From Effrenium voratum (lineage: Eukaryota > Sar > Dinophyceae > Suessiales > Symbiodiniaceae), in assembly GCA_963377175.1 (NCBI GenBank), contig CAUJNA010003812.1:124001-188000 (forward strand): a DNA stretch of 64,000 bases, given 5' to 3'. The notes beneath the pieces are model-generated. The model was not told the DNA's origin. It made no database searches and was given only the letters and a program-made list of their open reading frames with translations. The translations under genes were made by a program, and so were the position numbers. Positions within the stretch are counted from its first letter, which is position 1, and every line of letters begins with the position of its first letter. Below, one piece after another: positions 1 to 11,030 of this stretch.

Positions 1-2
1 CG

Positions 3-83
3 ACTTGGCCAAGGTTAGAGGCTGAGGTGAATGAGGATCAGAGGATCCACAAGCTGGACGAAGTCTTGGATGAGTGCTGGTGA
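3..83 (+). CDS. Partial exon, acidic C-terminal piece
   Basis: The window opens inside an open frame that reads EAEVNEDQRIHKLDEVLDEC then W and a TGA at 81-83. The charged, helix-like composition suggests coding sequence. An acceptor-like AG precedes GCTGAGG at about 22. A GT directly before the stop (CTG|GTGACT) could equally be a donor, so this may be an internal exon. The family is not recognised and the upstream part lies outside the window. Confidence 0.4.
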   Translation, partial: TWPRLEAEVNEDQRIHKLDEVLDECW

Positions 84-136
84 CTGCGTGCGAATCCACG
101 CGGTTCAACCGGCGAATCGTCCGGTTCCTGGGTTTG

Positions 137-255
137 GTTTGGTCCCGCATTAGTGCCCTTTTACTCTTTTCGGGGGGAGGGTTACCCTACTAAAATGGAC
201 TACAGAACAAAAAGTTGGTACCCTTATTCTAAGTCCTCTCTACTGGAGGACCTAG
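137..255. mobile_element. Family A MITE-like element, degenerate left end
   Basis: The right end is the family A terminus TACTGGAGGACCTAG. The left end is a diverged GGTCCCGC followed by the family core AGTGCCCTTTTAC. The interior carries the shared CCCTACTAAAATGGACTAC block. No clear target-site duplication is visible. Confidence 0.6.
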
Positions 256-517
256 TTTATTAAGCTTGGGGGTGACGTTGATAGTGAAATCACGGGGGTG
301 TTCCCCAAGAGAGTCGAACAGCAGACCAATACTTCCAACAGCGCGGCTGTTGTCTGTGACCAAGGGATCCCATTGATGTAACCAGTGTTTTGCAGTGATA
401 TGCCCATAATGTTGACCCCAGATCAATAAACCCTGGTTTTAGTGGGGGTTCATCACTTTTGGAGGGGAACACCCCCATATTAGTAAGCCGGGGTTTATTA
501 ATCCGGGGTCAACATCA
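256..517. repeat. Dispersed repeat with GGTTTATTAATCC ends
   Basis: Similar 27-nt blocks flank the segment: TTTATTAAGCTTGGGGGTGA on the left and TTTATTAATCCGGGGTCAAC on the right. Related blocks recur at 11290-11620, 54830-54930 and 56160-56370, always with a phrase close to CCCCATATTAGTAA. It abuts the family A copy ending at 255, so the two form a nested or adjacent pair. Confidence 0.5.
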
Positions 518-545
518 ATCCGCAGTCCACTGCCTTTTGCGAACG

Positions 546-776
546 GGGGCCCTTGGCTCAGACAAACTCATGAAATCTCATGACTTTCTCCGCGCTTTGC
601 GCGGCGAGTGCCGAATGTATTGTCCTGAGCTGCAAGCTGCTTGCAGCGAGGGCATCGATTTACCTGCGAAGCGCAGCGTCTGTGGATCCGTCTGCGACCA
701 TTTGCCTTGGCCTCCGAAGGAGCCGGTCAATGCCTCAGAGAAAAAACATGTTGTGCGCCTCCGTTCAGGGCTTTAG
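546..776 (+). CDS. Candidate exon, cysteine-rich hypothetical
   Basis: The open frame runs to a TAG at 774-776 and includes MKSHDFLRALRGECRMYCPE near its start, followed by a Cys- and Lys-rich stretch ending VVRLRSGL. It lies between a dispersed repeat and a family A element at 791. Other frames are also open but have a less balanced composition. No family is recognised. Confidence 0.35.
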   Translation, partial: GALGSDKLMKSHDFLRALRGECRMYCPELQAACSEGIDLPAKRSVCGSVCDHLPWPPKEPVNASEKKHVVRLRSGL

Positions 777-790
777 AATATGTTCCTTGT

Positions 791-894
791 CTAGGTCCCC
801 CAGTAGTGCCCTTTTTTGGGGAGGGTTCCCCTACTGAAAGAGACTACGGAAAAAAGGGGTACCCTTATTCCAACCTCTCCACTAAAAAACCTAG
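791..894. mobile_element. Family A MITE-like element with TTGT duplication
   Basis: It starts CTAGGTCCCCCAGTAGTGCC and ends AACCTAG. TTGT is present immediately on both sides (787-790 and 895-898), a 4 bp target-site duplication. The interior matches other copies: GGGGAGGGTTCCCCTACT, then an A-run, then GGTACCCTTATTC. Confidence 0.85.
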
Positions 895-1804
895 TTGTTG
901 ATGTAAACTACAAGGGGCCCGTTCGTTCAAAGGATTTCGATGCTAAGGGTGTCACTGTAGTTTCGAGCCGAAAAGCGCAATGGCCAAAGGGCGACGTTAC
1001 ACTATGTTGACAGTGCCTACGGGAAATATTGACAACTGACTTATCAATCTGATGCAGGATGCGGGGCAACTCCTTTCTTGGCCAGTGTGTGTGGTATCCA
1101 ATCAGGTTCTTTTTCTACCTCATTCCATTGCCAGACATGATTCATCCCCCTGGGCTCAACACAGTTTGGAAGCATGGCGTTGAGACCTTATGGAGATCTC
1201 TCAAATGGGGAAATAGTGACAAGAGTTTTGGAGGAAATCGGTGACTAACCGTGAAGTTGAAGTCTTTCGGTTCAACCTTCCTGAGTTCATAAGCTTTAAA
1301 GGCTTGGGTTTGGACCATTGCAGTGGCAGAAAGTTCAGGATTCAGGAGCAGTCGTGGCCCATGCTTTACTAGCAACAAATTTGACCCAGCTTCGGTCTGG
1401 GGAAGTCGTGGCCAGTCGTGGTGGCTTGCGGCAAGCCGCAAACCATGGCCATGGCCCTCATAGGCGTTCCGGTGGCATGGTCAGTCTTTTTTTGGGTTGT
1501 CGGGTTTCCAAAATGGCGACGCCTCGTTTTCCTTTGGTTTGCCCTTTAAGAACCAACCAAAACGGGGGTACTACCTGAAACAAAGACGAGCCCATCTTTA
1601 ATAGGTTTTCTTGCACGCGTTTTCCTTCGGAGGCCGCAGCTCCAAAGCAGAGTCCGGCACTCGAGAGAGGAAGCTTCAGAGTAAAAGGTAGGGTATGGTG
1701 AACGTGTGGTGAGTTGTTTAAAGGTTTGTTTCGGGGTTTAGAAATGAAACTGCAAGGAATCCACTCATTTTCTATCGTACCATGAGGTTGGGGGGGGGGG
1801 GGAC

Positions 1805-2003
1805 TTGGGACTTTGATGGTGTTGGGTTTCAGATGGCCTCTATACCCGCATTTGGTACAAATTGTGTATACGGGGGTTGATCAATATTCCGCGAACGGCT
1901 CCCAGTTTTCACCATGAGTAAGTTTTCCCATGTGGCAAATATCATCTTAAGTGGTTTTTCAACCAATGCTCATCCCATGTACAGGACCTTTTGATCAACC
2001 CCC
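1805..2003. repeat. Family N dispersed repeat
   Basis: It shares GCCTCTATACCC, GGGGTTGATCAAT, TTTTCCCAT and CCATG-ACC TTTTGATCA in the same order with 27530-27718. Only parts recur near 48010. Terminal repeats are not obvious. Confidence 0.55.
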
Positions 2004-3071
2004 ATTGGAACCCCTTTCTGGTTGGTACTTAACGGGAGACCAACAGGAAGCCAACCATTTTAGGGCATCCCTATTTTGAGAAACACGCATGTGGCAGAAT
2101 CTATGTGTCAAATGGTGTGTATGTGTTCCCATTTTGGGTGGGTAACAAATGGGAAACGTACAGGCAAGCCACCAACTTTGGGGCGGAGTTGCAAACCCAA
2201 CTAGGGATGGCCCCAACAAGCGGCTTAACCCAACCCCGACAAGGGTACCCTCGATTAAACACACCCATGTCACCCGCCCAGGTAACCCAAAGGGGTCCTT
2301 TCGAACCATTTCAAGATTGTAATTTGTCCGTTCGCTACAAGGCGGTAAAAGCTCCCTGGGCGTTCATGTCACTCTATCAAACAGGCCCATTTGGGTTTTT
2401 GTTAAGCTCCCCGTGAACGGGAAGCGCTTCCGAGCCACTTCCCATTCAAGGACACCTCCGAAAGTGGTGTTCCATTGTTTCAATCGACACCACCGATCAA
2501 CTGATGTGGCGAAATCCGAAGGTGGCCCCTCTTGAAATGAAGATGGACTAGGTCGCCCAGTAGTGAGTGTGCTTTTAAACCCCTTTTTTGGGGGAGGGTT
2601 CCCTTACTAGAATCGACTACAGAAAAATACAAAGATTAAAAACAAACAAAAAAAACTACAGAAAAAGGGTACCCCAGGTTGCTGGGGACCTTGAACGCCC
2701 AAAGGGGAGTTGTGGCTTTTTGTTTGGTCAATCCACGACTTTGCGAAGTGACCCCTGTTCGCCATGGTTCACTTGGTGGCCCCCAGCCCTCTGGTTCAAC
2801 TTCGACTTTTAGATGCTTTCAGTTGGTTTGGTGGTTGGGTTTCCGCATTTAATACCACTAAAAGGTATTCACATATTCACTTCTAGCAGGGGATCTGAGG
2901 GCGCCATGGTTGAGTTCATAGAGCCAAGCAAACAACTTAGGCGTCAGTTCAAAGGTGATTTGTTCCTTTCCATGCCATTTCTGTCTTTGTAAGGAGGTAT
3001 CAGTGTTCAGTAGGAGTAACATGGAAGACGGGATCGGCAACAAAGCCGATCCTGCAACGTGGGACTAATCG

Positions 3072-3320
3072 CTCTACTCCAAGAACCTTTTGTTTTAAAG
3101 GTTCTCGACAATAACCGGGTTCTTCGCGGGAAAACCCGGTTTGATGAAAGCATAAAAACGTACGGGTTTTGTATGGGCTTTGTACAGGTTTTGTATGGTT
3201 TTTGTATGGGTGTTTAAAAGTAAACCGGGCTTTCGGATGGAAAACCCGGTTTTCGGTAAGCAACAGCTCAAAACCAGGTTTTTCGTTTGCATCCTTTTTT
3301 TTAAGGTTCTTGGAGTAGAG
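3072..3320. mobile_element. Family G inverted-repeat element, 249 bp
   Basis: The ends are CTCTACTCCAAGAACCTT and, inverted, AAGGTTCTTGGAGTAGAG: an 18-nt perfect terminal inverted repeat. The interior has repeated AAACCCGG and GTTTTGTATGGG phrases. No second full copy was seen in the window and no clear duplication flanks it. Confidence 0.75.
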
Positions 3321-3884
3321 GGATGACTCTCCAACAAAAGCCAACTAACGAATAGGAGTATTTCTTTTTAGGGAAGCGGTTCATGGAAACTCCATCCCAA
3401 TTGAATTCGTGGGAGGTTCAGACCACTTTCGGAGGGAACTTCCCCAGAATTAGCCCCCCTTTTGTGTGTTTTGCTTTTTTGGGGGTCCCTTTGTTTTCCA
3501 CTCACCAGGCAAAAAAGATCATTTTTCGTTCTGGGGTCCTAGCCTAGGGAGGACCTTCCTGTTGGGACGGGCAAGCCGCCGAGGCTGATCGACGTTTTCG
3601 ATGGCGCCTGATCACCCGAGGGCCAGAAGTTCGGCCGGTGAGGGTAGCTTAGACCACGGCTTGCCCGCATAGGTTTTTGTTTCTTCGATTTCTTCTTCGT
3701 ACACCCACGGCTTTAAATTCTCACTCCCTGAGTGTCCGGACTCTAAACTGTTTGGGTTTTGGACCATTTTGGTGGACGACCAGTGTGGACTTTTTTGGCC
3801 ATTCCTCTCGTGATTATTAATTATTACACGCACAAATTCTATGAACAACAACATATGCCGGGTTTCTTGTTTAGGTGTTTGCAG

Positions 3885-3934
3885 CCGCCGAACCCTCCAA
3901 CGCCTCGCCGTTTCCCCCGGTCTCGGCGACCCGG
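3885..3934 (+). CDS. Candidate 50-nt exon, Pro/Ser-rich
   Basis: A strong acceptor, GGTGTTTGCAG, ends at 3884 and a donor, GG|GTGAAAC, follows at 3935. One frame reads AEPSNASPFPPVSATR. The antisense strand is also open (151-codon frame, 3612-4067), so strand is not certain. Confidence 0.3.
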
Positions 3935-5989
3935 GTGAAACGGGGTCCATCAATTGGGCGCCCCATTCGACCTGGCGGTTCTGAGCCATCCAGCTACTAG
4001 TTGGCGAACCATCATAGTTTATAGCCAGACGGGTACAAGGGAACCCCCCAAAATGGTGGTTTTCCACATTGTCCTTTTAAATCCAGCCCAAGGGAAACCG
4101 GAACGGGGTACAGGGGTATCCTCAAACAAACACAGACACATTTCGACAAGCCTCAACTTGAAGTGGGCTCAACAAACTGATGGTCCCGCAAAAACCCCTG
4201 AAGGTCTCGCAGGCCTGTCACGACGCTGGTTGGGAAAGTCTCTGAGAGTTTCTACGTCCCCCAGCAATTGGTGTCCTTTTGAGCAACTTTTTCGGCGGGA
4301 GGGTTCCCCTACTTAAAATAGACTACACAAAAACAAGTGGCCAGATGCCGACAGATCCGATCTCTCGGAAAAGGCAACGACCCCCGAGGGGTCATTGCCA
4401 ATCCGATCGCGCAGAGAGAAAGTGCTGTCCGATGCAGACCTTCGGGGGTTCGCGCTCTCTAAGCTGTTTACCTCAGTTGTCCAGCGGCACCCTGTTTCCC
4501 CTTTTTTTGGTGGCTGCCCCACTAAGAATGGCAAGTGTTCCCTGTTTTTTTCAAGGGTCCCTGAACTGAGTTACTTAGGTACTGGTATTTCAGTGGGGAT
4601 GGGATGTTCACTGGGGGTACGATTTGGCTTTTGACCCATGGCCATTTGTCTAACTCGCGTCTTCTAGGAATTGGTCCGGGAATGTGGGAGCTCGCCTCTC
4701 AAGGCTTGGCGAATTGGAGCCCTCTGCGAGTTAGCTTAGATGCGTAACCCAGCGTTTGAGACGGGTTGTATGGTTTCCGTCCAAGGACACCCATCTTTTT
4801 TGTTGTTCAGGTCGCATGTCTAAACCTGCACACTAAATGGGATAAAGTGGGTTTGCAAGGAACCCGTCGCATGTCTAAACCTGTTCCACAGGTCGAATAA
4901 ATTTAAAGTGGATTAAGTGACAGTGAAAAACCTGACCACAGCAACTAAGAACAACAAGCCTCAGGAACCGGACCGCAAAGAACCGCCAAGATTGATCAAA
5001 TGGTTTGGATTGTAAATTGGGAACCCCTAGGAACAGTGTCAAAAATATCCTGACTGAAAGTTCTATGTTTGGGTTCTGTTTGAAGAGCTGAAACGGTCCA
5101 AGGCACCTTCCCTTGAGGGACTTCTTGGGGAAGCAGCACTGCACGCACACACGGCCGGGCTTGCAACCGACCAACCGACTGGGGGCCACGCGCAGCTGAG
5201 CAGTCCCACGGCTTCCCCGAAACCTGGAGGGAAACGAGGAACCTGAAACAAGACCGGTCAGCTCCAAAAGCATAGGCCCGCAAAAGCATAGGCCCCCAAA
5301 AAGACACAAATATGCATATATAATTTGCTTGCCCAGGTATGACTTTTTGGGAGTTGGTACCACAAGTTTGTGGCCGTTGTTTTTTCAGTGAAGGCCAAAC
5401 CGATTCGCCATTTTAGTGGGTACCCAAGAAAGACAAACCGATGCATATGTTAATTTGATTGCCCTTGGATCTTGGCTCCACTTTTAATTCCGGTCACCCG
5501 GTCACCCGGGCTCAATCGCTCAATCGGTCAGGCCATGCCCACGGCGAAGGCGCGTGGCTTCCGGAGATGGGATGGGTTTGCACAGCGGGCGGTTGGCGTT
5601 GAACACCTTGGTCAGTTCTTCTTATAGGGGAACCCATGTTTGATTGGTTTCAAAGGTAAATCAACCACGTTTTTTTTTTTTTTGGGGCGGGGGGGGGGGG
5701 TTAAAGGTAGGCCAAACGGAAAACCACCTGTTTTTTTTGAGTTTGTTTTTTTTTTGGGGGGGGGCGGCGGGGTGGTTGGCGCCGGTCCTAAGAAAAAGGC
5801 AGACCCACCTCTCGGGTTCATTGCCAAAGCCTTTTGATGCCTTTGCTTTGTGTTCCCTCCGGCAACATGTTTGTGTCTCGCGGTGAAACCAGTAGCGCCT
5901 TAGCCTTTGGACCTGATGGAATTGTTCCATTTGTGTCCTCTGGTCCGGATTTGGGGAATCCATCACTGGACGCTTCTGTAGCCTAGCCC
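3935..5989. other. Stretch with element fragments only
   Basis: It holds a truncated family A copy at 4252-4330, a family B copy at 4482-4570, a family E half at about 4590-4648 and T-run/G-run low-complexity DNA at 5668-5772. Overlapping open frames on the - strand at 4875-5363 lack splice or composition support. Confidence 0.45.
4482..4570. mobile_element. Family B MITE-like element with TTAC duplication
   Basis: It starts CTCAGTTGTCCAGCGGCACC and ends CCCTGAACTGAG. TTAC lies directly on both sides (4478-4481 and 4571-4574). The interior has the family phrase GGTGGCTGCCCCACTAA. At 89 bp it is one of the shorter copies. Confidence 0.85.
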
Positions 5990-6304
5990 ATGATCACAGC
6001 ATCTGTCTCAACCATGCTGAAAGGAATGGTCGTCAAGCTGCTTCCCCAAATCCGGATTTGCAATCCTGACAGAGTTGGTTCACGTCCTTTTGGATATGCG
6101 GCTTTGCCGATTCTCAAAAAACCCACCGTGGTGAATGGGGTTTTGGGAAAGCCATGGATGCGTAGGACAACCAATTGGATGGTTCAGTTTGGAGTCATTG
6201 CCTCATCTTGCATAGAGCACGGGGAGCACCTTTTGGGATCGGGGGAACAAGTTCTTCCCATAGCCCGCCAGTTGTTTGTTTGGCTTTGTCTGATTCAAAG
6301 ATGA
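5990..6304 (+). CDS. Candidate exon, 104 codons, hypothetical
   Basis: The ATG-started frame begins MITASVSTMLKGMVVKLLPQ and stays open to a TGA. It has a mixed hydrophobic and basic composition and no low-complexity repeats. The related phrases GGATTTGGGGAATCC (about 5950) and CCCCAAATCCGGATT (about 6045) form an inverted pair across its start, so part of it may be element-derived. No family is recognised. Confidence 0.35.
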   Translation: MITASVSTMLKGMVVKLLPQIRICNPDRVGSRPFGYAALPILKKPTVVNGVLGKPWMRRTTNWMVQFGVIASSCIEHGEHLLGSGEQVLPIARQLFVWLCLIQR

Positions 6305-6599
6305 CCCAAGTCCATTTGAGAACACGTCCTTCACCCACTAAGGATTGAATGTTGAACACAACACGACCCGCTAGACTTGGTTCCAAAAGGCAACTCCGGT
6401 TCAACTCAGGTTTGTACTTGTTTGTAGTTAGTTTGGCGGTTTCCATGTCACCCACTGCAATTGGCTAAGCTTTTAGCAGGGGAGGTTGGGACTGGATCTG
6501 ACGGGGCTGGAGATTTGGGTCTGATGGTTCGCTCGGACCGGCAGAGGGCTCTTTCAGAGTTTCCCTTCGGATCAGCCGGGGCAGCAGTCCTGCAGCACT

Positions 6600-6662
6600 T
6601 GGTTGGTTGGGTGGGTGGGTGGGTGGGTGGTTGGGTGGGTGGGTGGGTGGTTGGGTGGTTGG
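6600..6662. repeat. TGGG/TTGG tandem tract
   Basis: The tract is an alternation of GGTTGGGTGGGTGGGTGGG units over about 63 nt, strongly G-rich on the + strand and able to form a G-quadruplex. It is followed by a C-run at about 6831. Confidence 0.9.
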
Positions 6663-7610
6663 GCGAGAACGAAACGCCTCCGCACTCATTTGGGGTTCCC
6701 GCATCCATGAAAGCTAGCCATGCTAGCGCTGACTCCTCGCTTTTGCAATCTAGGGGGCTGGGCCGACATGGATCGATTTGTTCAGTTGTGGGGGGGAGGA
6801 GGTGCTGATTCGGGACAATTCTGTACTACCTCCCCCCCCCCCCAAACCCCACCCCACCCCAGCACATTCCCTCGTCCAGATTCCGGCTAGGGGATCATTT
6901 TCACACCTGGTCGACTTGATGGTGCTCAGCAGGGACTGATGACCCCGAGAAAAACCATCAGTTGCAACTGGTGGTTTCCTTCAAGACCAAGGCCTGGGTT
7001 CATTCCCTCACTCCCTGCTTATCGCACCAAGAAGTTCAGACATTCGATTTGACTTTCCACTTGGATCGCAGCTTTCGTCCCTCTCAAGGTAGAAAGATCG
7101 CTTGCGTCTTTCTTTCTTTTTCCCTCCGGGGGGGGGGGGTCGGTCCAGTCTTAAAATATGGGCAGCAAAGAAAGATACAGTCGTTCGCAAGCCCATAGCG
7201 CTTGGGTTGGCAAGGTTAGAGTCCCAACCATGGGCGTCCTTTTGATCGGTTACTTTGGTTAAAAATAGATGGGTTCCACTGGTTTAGATGGGCTTTGTTC
7301 CATTTACCAGGGCCATCTATTCTGCCAAAAGGCCACCCGAGCCACAATCAAAACCTGGGTAGATGAAAGTTAGTAAGGGACGATCCCAACCATAAATAGC
7401 TGCGCCCGCCTTCTTAATCCTGTACATGGTTCTGGGATTACGACCATTTTAGTACCGATCGGTTTTGATTGCGACTCGACTGAGCAGAACAAGACTGCTC
7501 TCTTTTGGCCATCATGCCATGGAGACTTGGGAAGGTAGGACTCAACTGTGTGGCGTCCCACGGACCTCCCTGTGCTGTTTGGAACTCACCCAGTGGTCCC
7601 AACCGCCCAG

Positions 7611-7769
7611 TTCCCGCGCCTCAGGATACGGCCGACGCATCCGATGCGCCGGCTGAGCCGAAGGAGCAGGCGGAAGCCAAGGCTCCGGCGGTGCAAATCA
7701 AAGAGGCGCGCGCGGGGGGCAACTCGAAACGATGCGCCCGCGGAAGGCGGAAGGCGTCCAGGGACGAGG
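7611..7769 (+). CDS. Exon, Ala/Glu/Lys/Arg-rich hypothetical
   Basis: After AACCGCCCAG (7601-7610) the frame reads VPAPQDTADASDAPAEPKEQ, continues with AEAKAPAVQIKEARAG and ends in a basic segment with RRKASRDEG. Third positions are mostly G or C, unlike the flanking DNA. The composition suits a disordered nuclear or nucleic-acid-associated region. The end is not fixed; AAG|GC at about 7758 could be a GC donor. Confidence 0.55.
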
Positions 7770-7799
7770 GGTTTTTGTTTGGGTTCGTTTAACTGGGGA

Positions 7800-7908
7800 T
7801 TCATGAATAGGGTGAGAGCCCCTGTAAATGTGGGGGTGAGAGCCCCTGTTTTGGGATTCATAAAGCCAAGCTGTTTGGTAATATGGGGGTGAGAGCCCCG
7901 TCAAAAGT
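7800..7908. repeat. Three spaced GGGTGAGAGCCCC direct repeats
   Basis: GGGTGAGAGCCCCTG occurs twice and GGGTGAGAGCCCCG once, spaced about 30 and 50 nt apart, with GGGATTCATGAAT and GGGATTCATAAAG in between. Each repeat contains a small hairpin. Confidence 0.7.
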
Positions 7909-8518
7909 ACCGTGCTCCCAAGTCCACCTGGCCTCCGTTTCACCCAAAAGGACACCCTTTGGACAGTGGAATCACGTCTTTGGAAGGTTTGGGGTGGTAT
8001 GTTTTATGCTTGACTAAAGAATGACCAGAGTTTTTCAATATGTGTTGGGCAGTCATCTTAATCTTGTTGCAAGCGAATCTGAAATGATGTTGGCACGCGG
8101 AGTTGTGTTTGTTCGCGAAAGGGGCAACACAAGCAGAGGTGTCCTGAAATCTAAAGGTAATATGCTATATTTTACGAACTACTAGATATGGACGGTCCAT
8201 TGAAATCTTCTGTGAAAAGAAGGTTTACTAATAATAGAGCAACAACTAGAAATATGACAATCAGAATGAGGAACAGCACCCAAGGTAGACTGCCTTAAAT
8301 CTAGCGAATGTCCCCAACCCTTGGCAATTTATACGGAGCATGCCCGGTGTTTGCGACCTATAAACAGGTCGCCGTAGGGATCCGTCATTGAAGGAAAACG
8401 GTGCAAACCAGGACCCTCCGAACGTCCGGTTCCATGTTAGTTGGAGGGAGGGCATTCACTTTTAGCCGGCGATCAGCAAACGGACAGCCCGCAAATCAAG
8501 CTGCTTCGGCACTCTTTT

Positions 8519-8629
8519 CTCAGTTGTCCAGTGGCACCAATTAGTTGTCTTTCTTTTTGGTGGCTGCCCCCCTAAAAACGGTCTTCCCCACAAAGGGTTC
8601 CCTTTTTTTTCCAGGGTCGCTGCATTGAG
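8519..8629. mobile_element. Family B MITE-like element with CTTTT duplication
   Basis: It starts CTCAGTTGTCCAGTGGCACC and ends GGTCGCTGCATTGAG. CTTTT flanks both sides (8514-8518 and 8630-8634). A family C-like end (AGCAAACGGACAGCCCG) finishes at about 8491, leaving only about 27 nt between the two elements, which could be a tiny exon. Confidence 0.75.
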
Positions 8630-8821
8630 CTTTTCTCGGACAGTTTCCGAGGCTTTCCACGAGCCTGAAACCTCCGCTGGGAGTTTCAGCTGACGGATCA
8701 GGTGAAGGATCCACATTGGAGGGTTCTCAAAATGGGTTTCCCAAAATGGTCTTGAAGGGAAACACCAAAACAAAACCGCCTACCTGAGGAACTGGTCCCC
8801 AATTTTGAGAAACACCCTTCT

Positions 8822-9013
8822 GCTGGCGGCTCTGCTTTCGGCAAGTCTTATGATTCAAGGTGCCTTAGGAACAGTTTCGAGACTTCAACAGACTTCTTCG
8901 CCCCAGAATTCGACGAAGAGTTTGTTGTCCTCTGGTTTCCTTTAGCCGACTATGCCTACTTTTCGCTGATGGGTAAAATCCACCGCCAGCGAGCAATGAA
9001 TGAAACACTGTGA
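8822..9013 (+). CDS. Candidate exon ending in stop, acidic hypothetical
   Basis: The frame reads AGGSAFGKSYDSRCLRNSFE, continues with FFAPEFDEEFVVLWFPLADY and ends KIHRQRAMNETL with TGA at 9011-9013. A second + frame (LAALLSASLMIQGALG) is open for 40 codons and could compete. No family is recognised. Confidence 0.4.
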   Translation, partial: AGGSAFGKSYDSRCLRNSFETSTDFFAPEFDEEFVVLWFPLADYAYFSLMGKIHRQRAMNETL

Positions 9014-9414
9014 ACTCTCAGGAGTTCCTTCCTTTTTTTAGTTTGGAACCTCCAAACGTGGCAGTGTCAACTTTCCATTGACCCCCCGAAACTGGTTGAC
9101 AAATCACCAACCCCGGCGCCAATCGGTGCTATGTAACCATGCACAGTATCCCGACGCAGCCGTTTGGCTCGTGATTTCGATGGTGTCCATGTGAGAAAAC
9201 CGAGGAATTGGACATGCTCGGCTTTCCGGTCTTTTTCCCCCTTCTCACTCCCAGTGTTCCTGGACTCCAAACTTTTTGGGGAAGACCATTTTAGTGGTCA
9301 AGAAAAAGCTTAGATCTGTTCTGGCCAATCGACACAGGAAGTAAGCCTTTCCAACCAACCCGAAAAAAAAAAGGTTCCCGGCACAAAAAAACAAAACAAA
9401 CAAAGCACGGAGAA

Positions 9415-9612
9415 AAATCCGACGCCTTCAACCAGGGAAGCTTCGCTGCCCAGATCACACCCAGCGCATCGCAAGAAGCGGACCTCGCGCGGGGAATGTG
9501 CACCTCGGCTCTGGGCGCGCTGAAGCCTCCGAGGAAGCCGGAGGAGCAGTTGGACACGGAGGACGAGCCGGACCCAGGCCCAGCGCAATGGTCCTTTCGG
9601 AGATGGGTTAAG
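9415..9612 (+). CDS. Exon, hypothetical with acidic linker
   Basis: The frame reads SDAFNQGSFAAQITPSASQE, then ADLARGMCTSALGALKPPRK, then an acidic EEQLDTEDEPDPGP segment and WSFRRW. It sits on a GC-rich island between A-rich and T-rich DNA. An AG precedes it and AAG|GATGAT could be a GA donor, a donor class known in dinoflagellates. No family is recognised. Confidence 0.55.
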
Positions 9613-9739
9613 GATGATGTTTATGCTGCCGTGGGCCTTGTCGTCCGAGGTCGGTCGATGAATAATAAACTAGTTGTTAGCTTTCTCGCGTTTGAGTGTG
9701 GATGGCGTTTGATGTCCTGACGGCCGTATTCGGAAGTAT

Positions 9740-9943
9740 TTGTTTAGTGTTGCTCGATGCTCCTTAGAGCCATCCGCAAAGCGAAGCCGCAAGGAAAGTT
9801 TGGCCATCGTGTACGGTGACCAAACAAGCCCTTTTCAGGCCGATACTTGCTTTGCCCAACACGGGGCCAATCAGGGTCGTGGAAAGGGGAGGTTGTCTCA
9901 CTCTCATGAAAAGCGAACCCTTGTGAGCAATTCGTCATTGTGA
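9740..9943 (+). CDS. Candidate exon ending in stop, basic hypothetical
   Basis: The 67-codon frame includes PSAKRSRKESLAIVYGDQTS and ends HEKRTLVSNSSL before TGA. The antisense frame is also long (100 codons), so the call is tentative. Confidence 0.3.
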   Translation: MFSVARCSLEPSAKRSRKESLAIVYGDQTSPFQADTCFAQHGANQGRGKGRLSHSHEKRTLVSNSSL

Positions 9944-10039
9944 GCAATTCATTATTCGCATCATTTTGAAGTGCTATCGAAGTAGAGGCGCACTTCCCTA
10001 TCTTCAGGGGCATCATGGGATACTTCAGATGGTGTTTTG

Positions 10040-10460
10040 GGGGCAAGATTCAGTGAAATTCCAGCTATGTTCCTTGGATAATTTCATTGGAAAAGCACTG
10101 TGGGAAGCAATAAAGCACTGGACAAGCGCTGGAGTTCCACTGGAATGTCAATGGAGTTTGTCCTGGGTGGGCAAAAGGCCAGTGCAAGGTTCCCCCAAAG
10201 TGGAATTGAAATTGTCTGGCCTGGAGGGCCAAACAAATGGACTTTCATTGGATTTTCATTGGAATTTAATTGGTCCATGTAGATTCCAACTAAATTCCAA
10301 TGACATTCCAGTGAAAGTCCAGTGAAAACCCAACGACACTCAAGGAATAAGGGTTGCCGACAGACTGACAAGCAGATTGAGTGGGCAAAATGAGCTGCTG
10401 CAGCAGTTTGCGGCCCAGGTTGAGGGGAATTTCGATGGAATGTCACAGGAATTTCACAGG
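10040..10460. repeat. Segment of many inverted ATTGGAATTT-like motifs
   Basis: Short words such as CATTGGAATTTAATTGG, TTCCACTGGAATGTCAATGG, ATTCCAATGACATTCCAG and GGAATTTCACAGG recur in both orientations across about 400 nt. This gives extensive self-complementarity. It may be a diverged palindromic element; no clean termini were found. Confidence 0.5.
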
Positions 10461-10672
10461 AAGCCATTGGAGTTTTGCGGGGTGCGTGTCTCTCCAGATG
10501 AAAAACATACATCATTTCACCGAGCACTTTGTTTTCCTCATAGTTCCGCTCATCATGTTTTCGTTCGCACTGTTTGCCTTGGTGCCAGATGGTAGCAGGT
10601 TTCCTTTAACGGATTGGGGAGTGGGATCGATTGGGATCTCTGTCACTATGCCCATGGTTTCGAGAAACCTGT

Positions 10673-10795
10673 CTGGGTCCCCCGGCGAGTCGTGCCAACT
10701 TTTGCCGTTTCTTTTTTGGGGAGATTCGGTTCCCGTACAAAAAGACTACAGAAAAAAGGGTATCCTTATTCCAACCTCTCTACTGGAGGACCTAG
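10673..10795. mobile_element. Family A MITE-like element
   Basis: It starts CTGGGTCCCCCGGC and ends TACTGGAGGACCTAG. The flanking 4-mers are CTGT and ATGT, an imperfect duplication. The interior keeps GACTACAGAAAAAAGGG. Confidence 0.75.
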
Positions 10796-11030
10796 ATGTT
10801 CATGTTTAAGAACTTACATTCCCGACATGAGGTTTGGGTCAGAGATTCGGACATGTCCACTAAGGGAAGGACATGGGGGGCTCGCCAAATTTTGATGTTC
10901 CAGATCAGCCAACCAGTTGCCCAGCGCCCCTTTTTGTTTCCTTCTTTTTTTTGGGGGGGGCGAGGGTTCCCCTGTAAACTCAACCAGCCAAAGAAGGATG
11001 CCCGATTCTTTTTTCCCCATGGAAATCCAG

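Larger units (their letters stand above)
1011..3554. other. Repeat-rich stretch without a supported gene
   Basis: It contains a family J end at about 1272-1325, a 13-nt G-run near 1789, a family N repeat at 1805-2003 (close match at 27530-27718), a broken family A copy from 2548, a family C-like piece at about 2790-2895 and the family G element at 3072-3320. A weak open frame at 2105-2416 has no further support. Confidence 0.5.

Noticed and set aside
5640..5837. Short frames through the T-run and G-run tract
   Set aside because: They encode only Phe and Gly runs from low-complexity DNA.
6465..6808. Open frames on both strands through the TGGG tract
   Set aside because: The frames are produced by the simple repeat and encode only Gly/Trp/Val or Pro/Thr runs.
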